Positions 45,649 through 56,900 of a stretch of 64,000 bases of DNA are shown here, piece after piece (position 1 is the first letter of the stretch; each line of letters begins with the position of its first letter). The notes beneath the pieces are model-generated. The model saw nothing but the letters and a program-made list of their open reading frames with translations, was not told the DNA's origin and searched no databases. The stretch covers positions 1,488,001 to 1,552,000 of the forward strand of contig LSAX01000005.1 in the NCBI GenBank assembly GCA_001557505.1, written 5' to 3'. This DNA is from Reticulascus tulasneorum. Taxonomy: Eukaryota; Ascomycota; Sordariomycetes; Glomerellales; Reticulascaceae. The translations under genes were made by a program, and so were the position numbers.

Positions 45649-46626
45649 ATGCTGTACGACCTCAACATCGCCTGGGCGCCGTCTACGCCCGCAAGCGACC
45701 TCGAGCGCATGTTGGCCTTCAGCGCCTCGCTCGGGTACAATGTCGTCGCCTTGAACCACCTCATCACGCCTCCCCTCCCTTCCCAGATCCTTAACCCGCT
45801 TCCCAAGCTCGACCCCGCTCCCTCAGACTCCCAAGCGAAATCCGCCACCTCCTCACTGCCCACGGTCCTGCGACGCGCCACGGTCGTGCTAGATGAGCCC
45901 TCGCAGAACTACCGCCTAGCTGCTCTGGCGGGAGCTTACGATCTCATCGCCGTACGGCCCACCACCGACAAGGCTTTCCACGCCGCCTGTCTCACCATGT
46001 CGGAGATCAGCCTTATAAGCTTGGACCTCACTTCCCGCTTCGATTTTCACTTCCGGCCCAAGCCGTGCATGACCGCGGTGACTCGCGGCGTGCGCTTCGA
46101 GATCTGCTACGGTCAGGCGCTGGCCGCCGCCGACACCCGGGGGCGCGCCAACTTCATCTCCAATGTGATGTCTCTCGTCAGGGCCACCAAGGGCAGGGGC
46201 ATCGTCATCTCGAGCGAGGCGAGGAACGCCCTGGGCTTGAGGGCGCCGGCCGACGTGGTGAACCTGATGGCCGTCTGGGGCCTGGGAACGGAGCGGGGCA
46301 CGGAGGCGCTCGGCTTGAACCCGAGAGGTGTCGTGGTGAACGAGGGCCTGAGGAGGAGCAGCTTCCGAGGGGTCGTCAACATCATCGAGGTGGCCGGTCG
46401 ACCAGAGGACAGGAAGAAGGAGGAGGACGCGGAGAAGCGCTTAGAGGCGCAGGCTAACAAAGGCGACAAGGGAGGTGGGAATCAGAAGCGCAAGACCCCC
46501 GATGGGGCAGAGGGAGCTCCCGAACCGCCGATAAGCAAGAGGCAGGCGAAGAAGCTTCGGCTGGCTCAAAAGGAGGCTGCCTCCAAGGCGGGAGCCGCAC
46601 CCAAGGGTGAGTCGGCTGCGGCCTAG
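45649..46626 (+). CDS. RPP1: RNase P / RNase MRP subunit RPP1 (p30)
   Basis: Protein subunit of nuclear RNase P and RNase MRP, which trim tRNA 5' ends and pre-rRNA. Single exon, 325 residues, start ATG 45649. Family marks: MLYDLNIAW at the N-terminus; GYNVVALNH; YDLIAVRPTTDKAFHAAC; LISLDLTSRFDFHFRP; RGVRFEICYGQAL; GRGIVISSEARNALGLRAP. Together these make the TIM-barrel-like p30 fold. The last 85 residues are a charged tail (DRKKEEDAEKRLEAQANK, then basic GNQKRKTPDG and SKRQAKKLRL), a common nucleolar-targeting type. Third positions are very GC-rich. Confident. Confidence 0.93.
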   Translation: MLYDLNIAWAPSTPASDLERMLAFSASLGYNVVALNHLITPPLPSQILNPLPKLDPAPSDSQAKSATSSLPTVLRRATVVLDEPSQNYRLAALAGAYDLIAVRPTTDKAFHAACLTMSEISLISLDLTSRFDFHFRPKPCMTAVTRGVRFEICYGQALAAADTRGRANFISNVMSLVRATKGRGIVISSEARNALGLRAPADVVNLMAVWGLGTERGTEALGLNPRGVVVNEGLRRSSFRGVVNIIEVAGRPEDRKKEEDAEKRLEAQANKGDKGGGNQKRKTPDGAEGAPEPPISKRQAKKLRLAQKEAASKAGAAPKGESAAA

Positions 46627-46952
46627 ACTTACACCACCGGTCAGGGGCTCAGTGACAGCCCGCCGGCACATGATACCCAATTGTAGAGAGTCGTATTCAC
46701 ACGCCAAAGTACGCGGTGGCACAGCTTCATGTGGACTTGAGACTCGCTCATTCTTTTCTGCTATGTTTCAGAATTGAACTATATACATATTTTTTGCAAG
46801 TGCAGCCCCTTCCTCCGGTCAACATAGGCCTATCCTCCTGTGGTTGGAGGTGCATTTCTACCGTCAACGCTCCACTATTATTTCACCCACCCACCAAGCA
46901 TGAATCGAATCCGGGGTATTGTTATATAAAATCTTCTCTCGCTCGCGCCCGC
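46627..46952. other. Convergent 3' region RPP1 / secreted-protein gene
   Basis: About 330 bases between stop codons; no gene seen. Confidence 0.5.
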
Positions 46953-48227
46953 TCATGCCGCATCTGTCGAACGCGCCTGCAGCGCCACCGTCTGCTGCAA
47001 CAGGTTGCCCAGTTGCAGCACACTGCTCAGCGTAAGTCCGCTCACGTCGGCCTGCGGTTGGATCGGGGCTGCGACGGCTGGTGCGGTGATCTCGGCAGCG
47101 GCGGGCGCGACGGCCGCTGGTGAACCGCCGAGTCCGCCCAGGTTGACTGAAGTTACTGCGGTTGCCGCTGGTGGAGGTGCCTGTGCGGGTGGTGGCGCCG
47201 TCGGTGCTGCTGGGAGTGGTTGGAGCGAGGCGACGGAGCTGGGCGGCTGGAGAGGTTGTAGCTGTGCTACGGTTGAAGTTTCTGCTGGTGCGGGAGCCTG
47301 AGGTGCGGCAGCTGGCGGTGCGGGTTCTTCTCAACAGATTAGTCAAACTCCCAAAGCATTGGCTAGGTAGAACTTACGGGCAACTGGAGCAGATGCAGCC
47401 GGCGGTGGCGGTGGAGGAGCAATAGGAGCAACAGGAGCCTGTGTAAATGTAGTGGTGGCGGTCTGGGCCAGTGAGAAAGTTCTGACGCCGCCAACGCCGT
47501 TGAACGCGGAGGTAGGGGAGCCCGCAGATGCCACCGATGCCTGCGATAACGCACTTGGAATAGCGGCTGCGCCAGCTACGGGTGCCTGGAATTTGTATTA
47601 GCCACGACTCGATAAGGTGTGCAGTTTAGTGAACATACCGCGCCCACACCACAGCTTTGCATCATCATAATGGTAACACTCTGGGTGACAGTGCTGGCGA
47701 GCTCCGTGATTGTGGTCGTGACGGCCGCGGCAGCAACGCCGGCGGCGGTGATTGTCATGGTGACGACGGACACTTGTAAACTATCGAATCCTGGTTAGCG
47801 CCATACGGATGCCAGTCGTCGCGAGATGCTCACCCTTCCTGAGCAGAACCGCCAGTGCCCACGGCGGCGATGCTTGCCGCCTCAGTAACCGTGACCGTCT
47901 TGGTCGACCCGGTGCCGTTGAACGATCCTGCGCCAGCTGCTCCTACTGTGACGGTCTCTTTTACCGTCCTTGTCTCGGTGACGGTGGCGGCATTGACATT
48001 GCCGTTGCTATTGCCGTTGGCTTGCCCCGGCGACAAAGCAGCCAGGATGCCATCTAGAAAATTCTGGCGCTTCGCCAACTTCCCATTGTGCTCGTGTCGT
48101 CGCGCGAATACCGCAGCCTGCGAATTGTGAGCCACCATCTTCAAGACCACCATTCCCATCCGAGATTCCCTACCTGGGTGAGGGACAGCAGCGCGACCAC
48201 GACGAATAATAAACTGTGCCTCATCAT
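46953..48227 (-). CDS. Secreted Ala/Pro/Thr/Val-rich protein, five exons
   Basis: Not recognised. Exons 48227-48174, 48117-47834, 47780-47639, 47585-47378 and 47329-46953 give 354 residues; introns are 48-56 nt. The only in-frame ATGs are the paired ones at 48227. The N-terminus is a clear signal peptide (MMRHSLLFVVVALLSLTQA, then AVFARR). A dibasic KR lies at residues 35-36 (LAKRQNFLDG) and could be a Kex2-type processing site. The mature part has strand-like Thr/Val repeats (TVTETRTVKETVTVGA, TVTVTEAASIA, TMTITAAGVA), then long Ala/Pro-rich linkers (PPPPPPAA). It ends with a helix, LSSVLQLGNLLQQTVALQAR. No GPI signal or enzyme domain is visible. A cell-wall or matrix protein is likely. Confidence 0.75.
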
Positions 48228-50740
48228 GGGGCTCAACAGCACGAATGCCTCTTTCTTATTCCAGCTTTCGAGTGAGATCCAATGTTCCAATGCCTTCTTT
48301 TTTTTTTGTATAGTTGAAAAATGAGTGTCGCAACAGGCCAGCCGTCGATGTAATGTCGATGGGATCAACCCTCAAAAAGGAGCGAATGGCGAGTGAACAA
48401 AGCGTTTACGGATCAAGTCCAGGCGGAAGCAGGAATTACAAGAGCGGAAGTGGCGACAATAGGGATATCATCAGAGTTCGGACAAGCGAAAGAGTGGTTT
48501 CGGAGAGAATGTAAGAGCGGGTTCGCCGCAATGAATGACGATGAAAGTTGGAAACGCAAACACGCACAAAAAAAGTCCAGCGGATCCAGAGGCCGAACAG
48601 GAAGAAGACGAGCCGGAGGAAGAAGAGAAAGCCGATCAAAGAATGAAGCCGTTCGCACCCAACATCGAGACACTCCAGGTTAAGAGAGAAGAGAAAGAGA
48701 ATGATGGGATGGAAGTGGGAGCGAATGAGAGAGGGAGGCGCCTCGCAAGACTACTCGAAAGGGGGGGGTCTCCATCGTAAGTGCTGACCTACGCAGATGA
48801 GATGTGGTTTGGACTCGGTTTCGCCAAGGATGGGCTTTGTAGCGTAGGCACGCCAGACTGGTACGATTTTTACGTCTTCGAAGCCGCAGTCTCACCGGGG
48901 GGGAAGACCAGGGCGCCTAGTCCAGGCCTAGTCCAGACCCCATTGTACTATGGTAGAGTGCGTGATTGCGTGAGTATGGATCCCCCATCGAGTGAGGCTC
49001 GCAAAATGGGCATGGGTGACAGCTTGAAGTGCCGGGGGGTCGGGACCCCAAGGCGACGGGACAGGGGGGTCTTGAGACGTGCTCCAGACAGCTCCCGTTT
49101 GAGGCGCGGCCTAGCGAGACAGGGCCCCGAAACTACCGAGCGCTCATGGCCCCGATTCCAGCCAGTGGCAGGCCGCGCATACCCCGTGCCCAGGAGCAGG
49201 AAAACACCATGGGATTTTGAAATTGACGGGCGGTCGACGTTTAATGAGAAGTCATGCAAATCGGCGCCACGCCAGCAGGACGACGTGGCCTTGCAAACAT
49301 GGCCGTGATGTGGTGGCATGAGAAACATGTTTCCACCCCCATCACACCAGTCCCAGCATGGCGCTGCCGCCCACCACCAGCAGCAGCAGCCAGTGGACAT
49401 GGACACAGCACAATCAACCTCTGGCAGCCCATACCATGTAACCTAAGGTAATTGACTGCTTTCCATTGTGGAGGATCGCCGTTTTCCGTGGGTTATCACT
49501 CAACTCAAATCGACGGCTAATCGGCACTACGCAACGGAAAAGCAGATCGTGGAGCTTCTAAGACATCAGACAGGTCTGAGTGCCAAATTCGAAGAGACCT
49601 GTTTGCAACTTCGCCTTTGGTGCCGATAAATCCCGTCGTCAATGCAGTGAGGTCGAGACATGGCCGGTTGCAAAACATGTTGCGAGGAAACAAAGCATTG
49701 ATGAACGTGGATAGTTTAGTCCTTCTTGTTTGTCGGGCTTCCTCGCAGTCGTGGCCTCGGCGGCGGATGCCGAGTTCGTGTGGTTTCCAAGGATCGAAAC
49801 TTCGGACGGCGATGGGTGTTCCCAGGAAAAAAAGTAGATGGACTTTCGATGGAACGAGGAAATCACGCAGTGGGCATTCCAGCTAAGGCAAACGTAGATG
49901 GAATGAACACGCTCATGCATGAACGAAGATTATTTTCTTCAGTTCCATCTCAATGCTCGTGCGAATGGACAATGTGAACGATTGAGAATCTACTGATCCG
50001 GTTTCAGTGGACTTTTGCAAAGGCGGGCTTCATGGAAGGATGCGGATTTACCCGCCAACTGTCTTAGCCCGGACTTCGCTGGCCCAGGTATGTACATCCT
50101 CTGGGGGTGAACTTGTCCAGAGGCGTAGCATAGGCATTTTACTCGAGAGGAACGGCGCTCGACGGAGAATTGAAGCCATCAACTGTGCTGTGCAAGCCGC
50201 AAACTTGTCCATGATGGCAGTCAGTTAACTACCTAATAAGTAATTAGAGAAGAACTGTACCAATAATAATAAGTGGGTAGCCAAACTACTGTAAACAAGG
50301 CGGCCTCGCACTTTACACATGCCCGAGCTACTCCAGCCGTAGTGCCATGTTACCGGTGCAAGTCCCTTCTCACACAATCAAGGTGATGCGGTACATCCAT
50401 CTCCCCTAACCCACCACACCTAGCTTAGCCACACCCCAAGTCCCCGATGATGACGATGGCATCCTGCGCACCACCATCGACCACCACCTGCAGGCAGAGA
50501 GAGAAGGATCGCGCTTTTGCGAATGCGAACCAAACTAAAGCTGTTTAGCTTCGCAATGCCACCCTACGGGCCCATTCGCAAATCTATGATGAAATCTTTG
50601 CCAATTTTCGCAGTCTCTTGTTCCTATTTGTGTGTCTACAATTCTTAATGACAGACAATCTTGTCCGATAATTCCTAAAGTGTTTCACACCAGTCCAGCA
50701 GCCACTCGAGCGGTTTAGTCGAAATAAGAGGCTATTCACA
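48228..50740. other. Large divergent intergenic region, partly purine-rich
   Basis: 2.5 kb. A T10 run lies at 48298-48307, directly 5' of the secreted gene. From about 48480 to 48770 the plus strand is purine-rich (GAAGAAGA, GAGAAAGAGAA). Open frames here (for example 48781-49308) are out of character with any family, and I call no gene. Confidence 0.45.
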
Positions 50741-51882
50741 ATGGCGCCCGTACACGTTCTGGACGACTACTACCTGGCCATCACGGCACTCATCACAATC
50801 GTCTATCAGCTGTCATTCTTCGCTGTAGCCTTCTCGTTCAAGTTCGATAAACTCACAGGCATGCATCGCAATCCACCTCTCCACCTCCATCCATCAATCT
50901 AACACTGCCGCAGATTTCGCCGGCGGGACCAACTTCGTCGTCCTCGCCATCCTGACTCTCGCCTTCAGCGACCACCATGATGCGCGCCAGGTAGTTGTCT
51001 CCCTTTTCATCATGATCTGGGGGGCCCGGCTCTCTGCTTTCCTGCTCTTCCGCATCCTCAAGACCGGCAAGGACGACCGCTTCGACGACAAGCGCGACAA
51101 GTTCTTCCCATTTCTCGGCTTCTGGGTCTTCCAGATGATCTGGGTGTGGACCGTCTCCCTGCCCGTGACGGTGCTCAACTCGCCCAACGTCCAGCGCTAC
51201 CCGCAGCCCGCATTCGGCACGGGGAGAGACATCGCCGGCGTCATCTTATTCGCCATCGGCTTCATCATGGAGAGCGTGAGCGACGCGCAAAAGTATGTCT
51301 TCCGGCGGGACCATCCGGAGAGGGAGGCGATATGCGACAAGGGCTTCTTCTACTTCACCCGACATCCAAACTACTTTGGGGAGATCATCATCCACTTCGG
51401 TAACATGCTCTGCGCCCTTCGCTTGACACGCCGTATGACTAACACTTCCACTAGCAATATACATGATCGCCATCTCCCCAGCCGCAGACGATTATGTAGG
51501 AGGCCAGGCCTTCAGGGCCCTGTACGCCACGATCCTTGGACCCATTTTCCTCACCGTGCTCCTGATGTTCGTCTCCGGTCTTACTCTGCAGGAGCGGCCC
51601 GGCGCCAAGAAGCGCTATGAGAAGGGCCAGAACTGGGAAGGCTACCAGCGGTACCTGCGGCGCACCAGCATCCTGGTCCCGTTTCCCCCGCAGCTGTATG
51701 AGCGCCTCCCCACGTTCCTCAAGCGAACCATCTTTCTTGAATTCCCAATCTATGTCTTTGACCCTGCGAAGCACTCCGATGCCGGGAAGGGTGCAGGCGG
51801 CGCCGAGGAGGGCCACGCGCAGCCGTCGCAAACCGACAGGGTGCCGAGTGCGGAACAGCAACTAGTTGGGGGCCGGTCCTGA
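50741..51882 (+). CDS. DUF1295 / steroid 5-alpha-reductase-fold membrane protein
   Basis: Exons 50741-50858, 50914-51399 and 51455-51882 give 343 residues. The first intron uses a GC donor (ACAG then GCATGC) and ends in GCCGCAG; no GT donor nearby keeps the frame, and joining gives DKLTDFAGGTNFV. The second is GT-AG (55 nt). About six to seven membrane segments are visible. Family marks are WGARLSAFLLFRI, then the late block GFFYFTRHPNYFGEI, the signature of DUF1295 and related NADPH-dependent reductases and isoprenylcysteine methyltransferase-like folds. The C-terminal tail is polar (AGKGAGGAEEGHAQPSQ). Substrate unknown; an ER lipid or sterol reductase is one possibility. Confidence 0.85.
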
Positions 51883-52082
51883 GCGGAATTGAGCGGCCGC
51901 GATAGAACGGCCTGGACCACGTGGTGGTGGGTGGCCCATCTAAGCCACAACTTTTATAAATCCGATATCCTAATGAACAACATCCCAATTACATGCCAGC
52001 GGAGCAGACGCCCCGTACCCGTGAAGATCACGTCATACCTCATTACCACACTTCACCGCTCGCAAGCACGCGTGTCCCGGGC

Positions 52083-52935
52083 TCAACCGCTCAGTTCGCA
52101 GGCTCCGTGGATCGCACTTTGCGAATCTTGAGGAGCTGCCAACCCCCCGCCCCCGCTCCCGCGCAAGTCAGTCGGTTGGTCCAGCATCTCCTGCATGTTT
52201 CCATAATCCGTATAACTCGACTCTTCCGAGTGTGATTCGGAACCCTCCGGAATGGGCACCATGGCCGATTTGGTCCAGATGTGAACTGCTGTCTTCCAGT
52301 CCAGCCCCTCTAAACAGCCCCCTTTGACGGACACGACATTCTTGCTCTGTTTCGGTCGTTAGACGATACGGGATCGGCGAGTTGCAGCCGGCGTGGCTGA
52401 GGAGGATGGGTTGATACTAGACGAGAGGAGGAGGGGACATACCGGCGTCGTGTGAAGAAGACGTGTACCGCAATTGCGACAGAAGTAGCTGAAGAGAGAA
52501 GACAGCCATCAGTCTCAAGCACCGTTTAATTGAATGACACAATATTCGTAGACTCACCAGTATAAAGTGTGTCCGGAAGCAGTCGGCCGTCTACAACAAT
52601 TGATCAGAAATGATTGCCTTTCCCAGTCAATCCTAAGTTCCACTCACGCGTATACACTCAGCAACTTAGTGTCGGGCAGTTGAAACCTCGGAAAGATGGC
52701 TGAGGATCCAAATGCAGATGCTAGACATGCTGTCTGTCAGACATGCCACGAACTAAATGGGCCAGCGGGACTTACAAGTCTGCAATCGACATTCCGAGCA
52801 ATGGCAAATGTAAAGGGCCTGCACGTCTGTTAGTCTCAAAGTGTCCCTGCTCACTTCCGGCGCGTGTGCACTTACAAGAGGCTTGTCCAGCGGCGTCTTA
52901 AACTTTACCTCTCCGCATTGACATCGGGCCTCCAT
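52083..52935 (-). CDS. GFA/CENP-V-domain zinc protein
   Basis: Six small exons: 52935-52876, 52818-52776, 52729-52648, 52590-52558, 52488-52443 and 52346-52083, giving 175 residues. All five introns (46-96 nt) have GT-AG borders and the joined frame is continuous. Zinc ligands of the GFA fold are all present: CQCG at 5-8, CHCSEC at 25-30, and CYFCRNCG in the middle. This fold is shared by glutathione-dependent formaldehyde-activating enzyme (Gfa) and CENP-V-like proteins; most fungal members have no proven substrate. The last 60 residues are polar with a Gly run (RGSGGGG) and are not part of the domain. The number of introns for so short a protein is high. Confidence 0.85.
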
Positions 52936-53924
52936 GGCTTCGGATTTGCGCAAGGGCGACGATACTCAATTGAAAGGGAACGAAGTGTTACTGAGAGTGC
53001 AGACAGGTAGTCAAAGAAACGAGAAAGCCGATGGTGGAATCTTAGATCAGACCCCCTTTTAAATAAGGCACCGGAGACACCAATTCAGGCACAAGCGGTG
53101 TGGAAACGTCCGTTATCGTCGGGAGTGTAAGTGGAAGGCGTTGAGTCACACGGCTGAGAGCTGACGACTGTCGTTGAGGGGGTGGGGGGGAGACTTTTGG
53201 GGGACGAGCGAGATTCGCGCGTTATCACATGATTCGCGGGGAAACAATCGACTTAGTAATCCGTTCATGTACTTGAAGCTTTTCTGGACCACCAGCCAAT
53301 GTCAGATGGGAGCATGTAGGTCCGACCGGCGTGGCTTACCAAGGTCTATGGCTCCGCTCGGGAGATCGCTGCTTATATTTCTAAGGAACACGGCAAGGCA
53401 CTCTCACATGACATCAGCGCCAGTATTAGGCGCGGCAGTTTGACGGCGAATCATGAGGCTCTTTCTATCGAAGTTGGTGACTCCCGTTCCCAATCCTCCC
53501 ATGATGCGCCGCATTGCCGTTTCTCCAGATGGATGGGCATCCATCCACCTGCAGACGTGAGGTCTTCGGTCCTTTCCTCGTCGCAAACCTGTCAGCGACC
53601 ATTTGCGGTTAGCCATTTCGGCTCGCCAACGCTATATATTTCTCAAGACACTCTGCTAGATAATTAGCTCTAGTTCAGATTAGAGGCCTCTGTCTATTCT
53701 TCTTCATTCTTGGCTTTGGGGACTAACTTATTTCCCAAGTCTTTGGTCTCATTAAAGTGGTGAGGTCGATCACAGGTGTCTTGACTTTAGTAAAAGAGGA
53801 AAGATGGCACTAGAAGACTCTAGAATCTAATATACAACTATATAATTGCGTCGTACCCCAGACCTCTCCTGTGTCACGCTATGATAGAAATAATAGAGAA
53901 CGTGAAATGAAGGTAAGAAATACT
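52936..53924. other. Intergenic region before the NLR 3' end
   Basis: About 990 bases. The left part is the GFA gene promoter; the right part, 53640-53920, is AT-rich. Open frames are short and unlike any family. Confidence 0.5.
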
Positions 53925-56900
53925 CTATTTCACTGAATGAAGGAGTTGTATGGTGGCCTCATCGCCGCCCTCGGCGGCCCATGATAACGGCGTCCGGCCA
54001 GCTTCGTCCCTTGACTCGATATCGGCGCCGTGAGTAAGTAGCTGCTGTACGGTGGCCTCGTTGCCCCGCGCGCCGGCGGCCCACGATAGTGGCGTCCGGC
54101 CAGCCTCGTCCCTTGACTCGATATCGGCGCCGTGAGTAAGTAGCTGCTGTACGGTGGCCTCGTTGCCCCGCGCGCCGGCGGCCCACGATAACGGCGTCCG
54201 GCCAGCCTCGTCCCTTGACTCGATATCGGCGCCGTGAGCAAGTAGCTGCTGTACGATGGCCTCGTTGCCCTGCGCGCCGGCGGCCCACGATAGTGGCGTC
54301 CAGCCAGCCTTGTCCCTTATCTCGATATCGGCGCCGTGAGCAAGTAGCTGCTGTATAACGGCCTCGTTGCCCCACGCAGCGGCGGCGGCCCACGATAGTG
54401 GCGTCCGGCCAGCCTCGTCCCTTGTCTCGACGACGGCGCCGTGAGCAAGTAGCTGCTGTATAATGGCCTCGTTGCCCCACCCGCCGGTGGCCCACGATAG
54501 TGGCGTCCGGCCAGCCTCGTCCCTTGACTCGATATCGGCGCCGTGAGCAAGTAGCTGCTGTACGACGGCCTCGTTGCCCCACGCAGCGGCGGCGGCCCAC
54601 GATAGCGGTGTCCGGCCAGCCTCGTCCCTTGACTCGATATCGGCGCCGTGAGCAAGTAGCTGCTGTACGACGGCCTCGTTGCCCTGCGCGGCGGCGGCCC
54701 ACGATAGCGGTGTCCGGCCAGCCTTGTCCCTTATCTCGACGACGGCGCCGTGAGCAAGTAGCTGCTGTACGACGGCCTTGTTGCCCCGCGCGGCGGCGGC
54801 CCGTGATAGCGGCGTCCGGCCGTACACATCTTCAGGGTCAATATTTATAACATGTGAACGGGCCTTGTGTAAAATGGCCGTTGTCGCCCCTAGAACGCCA
54901 TTCGTCGACATAGTGTGTAAAACACTGGTTCCTTCTGGTGGGCAGCCATTGTTGTACTGGTCAATTATATTGTAAACATGCACCCACACTTTCATGACGG
55001 CATCTGATGACCCGGTTAACAGCTCTAGAAGATCGTCTTGAGGGATGTCTTTGGCGTCGCTTTGCTTAGTGTGCGCCACCCATGAGGTTATGGCATAGTG
55101 TAGGAACGGAAATTCGGACTTTATGGCATCTGGGTCGTGGCCAGGCTTGTCGTATATTGTTCGACTGATGTCTTTCATTGCAAGATAGCGTATACAAATC
55201 TTAGCCAGCTGGAAGTGTGACTTTCCGATTGCTACATCGGGGCATGTTGAGGTGCCGTAGAGAACTGACAGACCTTTCTCAAGGAAGAAGTCCTGGACGG
55301 ACTGGTGGATAAACTGAACAACCTGCGTGTCGGTGACCTCGGCAAGACCGCAACTAAGTGTCTTGACTTGCTTCTCCATCTGCTTTCTGTCAGAAATATA
55401 ATGATCTGCGCCCTCATATTCTTGCAATGACTTCCATGTGCAATCTGCCTCGACAAGCATGGCCCATCGCAATTCATCTATTGACAAGGGCCGCAAGGCA
55501 AAGCAGATCCATTGGATCAGTTTGAGGGAGGCAGATGCCATGAGTTTTTCATATAATTCATCAAGCTGTCGAGGGACGGAACCAACTTCCTTTTTTATTT
55601 TGTTCATTCCCATGCCGTCATTTTCGAGTTCCTGAACTTTGTTTACAACGAGAGATGCCCACATGAAAACGCCGTTCGCACGTTCCGTGATCGAAGTCGG
55701 AATCGTGGATGATCGCATACGGGATGAAGAGAGCTTGTTATTGACAAAAGCCGAAATATCATCTCTATTTTCTGCCTCTGGATGTATTTCAAACTCATTC
55801 GACGGAGCCAAAATCGGGTAGGGACGACAAGCAATGCAAATGCGGAGCGGCTTGAGTCTATTAGATGGGCACGGGAGATTGCTGAGCAACGACTTGAAAT
55901 CTTTGACGAGACCAATTGCAGTTTCTTTACCGCATTCGTCCAAGGCGTCGATGAACAACCAGACTGGGCAAATCTCCAAGATCTTTGGGAGACATGACGC
56001 AAAGAAGTGCAACAGTTCATTCGGATGCCACTGCCACTCTTGACCCGGCCTGCCCCTCTCCTCCTTACGTTTTTTAAACGTGTTTACGAGATCCGACAGT
56101 GCGTCTGGGAACTGACTAAGAGCCTGATGAAGAAGAGATCGGAAGAGGCCGAGGGGAGTCTTTTGAAGAGTCTCCCCGCGACCGTGGAAAAAGAATGAAA
56201 AGACGAAGCCGCTATGTTCAGTATCGCGATTGTTGAGAGCGTATTTGAGCAATGTCGACTTCCCAGAACCCGGCTTCCCAATGATCCAAAGGATGCCTCG
56301 ATCGCAAATGGCCCAGCTGGTATAAGCTTGGTGACGAGGCAGCCACTCGCATGTCCCGCTGCTGGCCCTATCAATGTCATGTGAGCGAGTCTCCATTTGC
56401 GGAAAGGCTAGTGATTGCAAAGTTTCTTGCACCAGCAGTGATTTAGCTGTGTCCACACCTTGGGTAGCTCATCAGCTTGGACGTCTGGGACTTATATTCT
56501 GCCAATAATAACCTACGTACGATTCTCGGTGAAACGTTTGCTAACCTCTAAGGCCGCTTCGGCAATAAGCATCTGGAGTTTCTCCTTCACGATGCTGTAA
56601 TCCATGTTGCTTCTGCTTTCGAATTTCACAAGTCCCGAATGGTCCCTATTGAGAGAAAAGTTGTTCTCATCCGCTGCCGCCGTCAGACCAGTGCTTGTCG
56701 CGGACTTCTGCGTGACCATAAGAGTGGCTGGACCAGTTTTGACCAAGGTACCATCTTGCCGAAGCTTCAAATTGTCAGCATTTTCCTTTTCCAGCGTGGC
56801 GAAACGTCGTACTTGCACAGTTGGACTCGTCTTACGCTCGAAGAACGAGACAACTTTGTATTGACCGCTGCAACACTGAGCGAAATCATCCGAAAGTCTT

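Noticed and set aside
48781..49308. 175-codon plus-strand open frame
   Set aside because: Arg/Pro-rich by chance in GC-rich DNA; no splice or family support.
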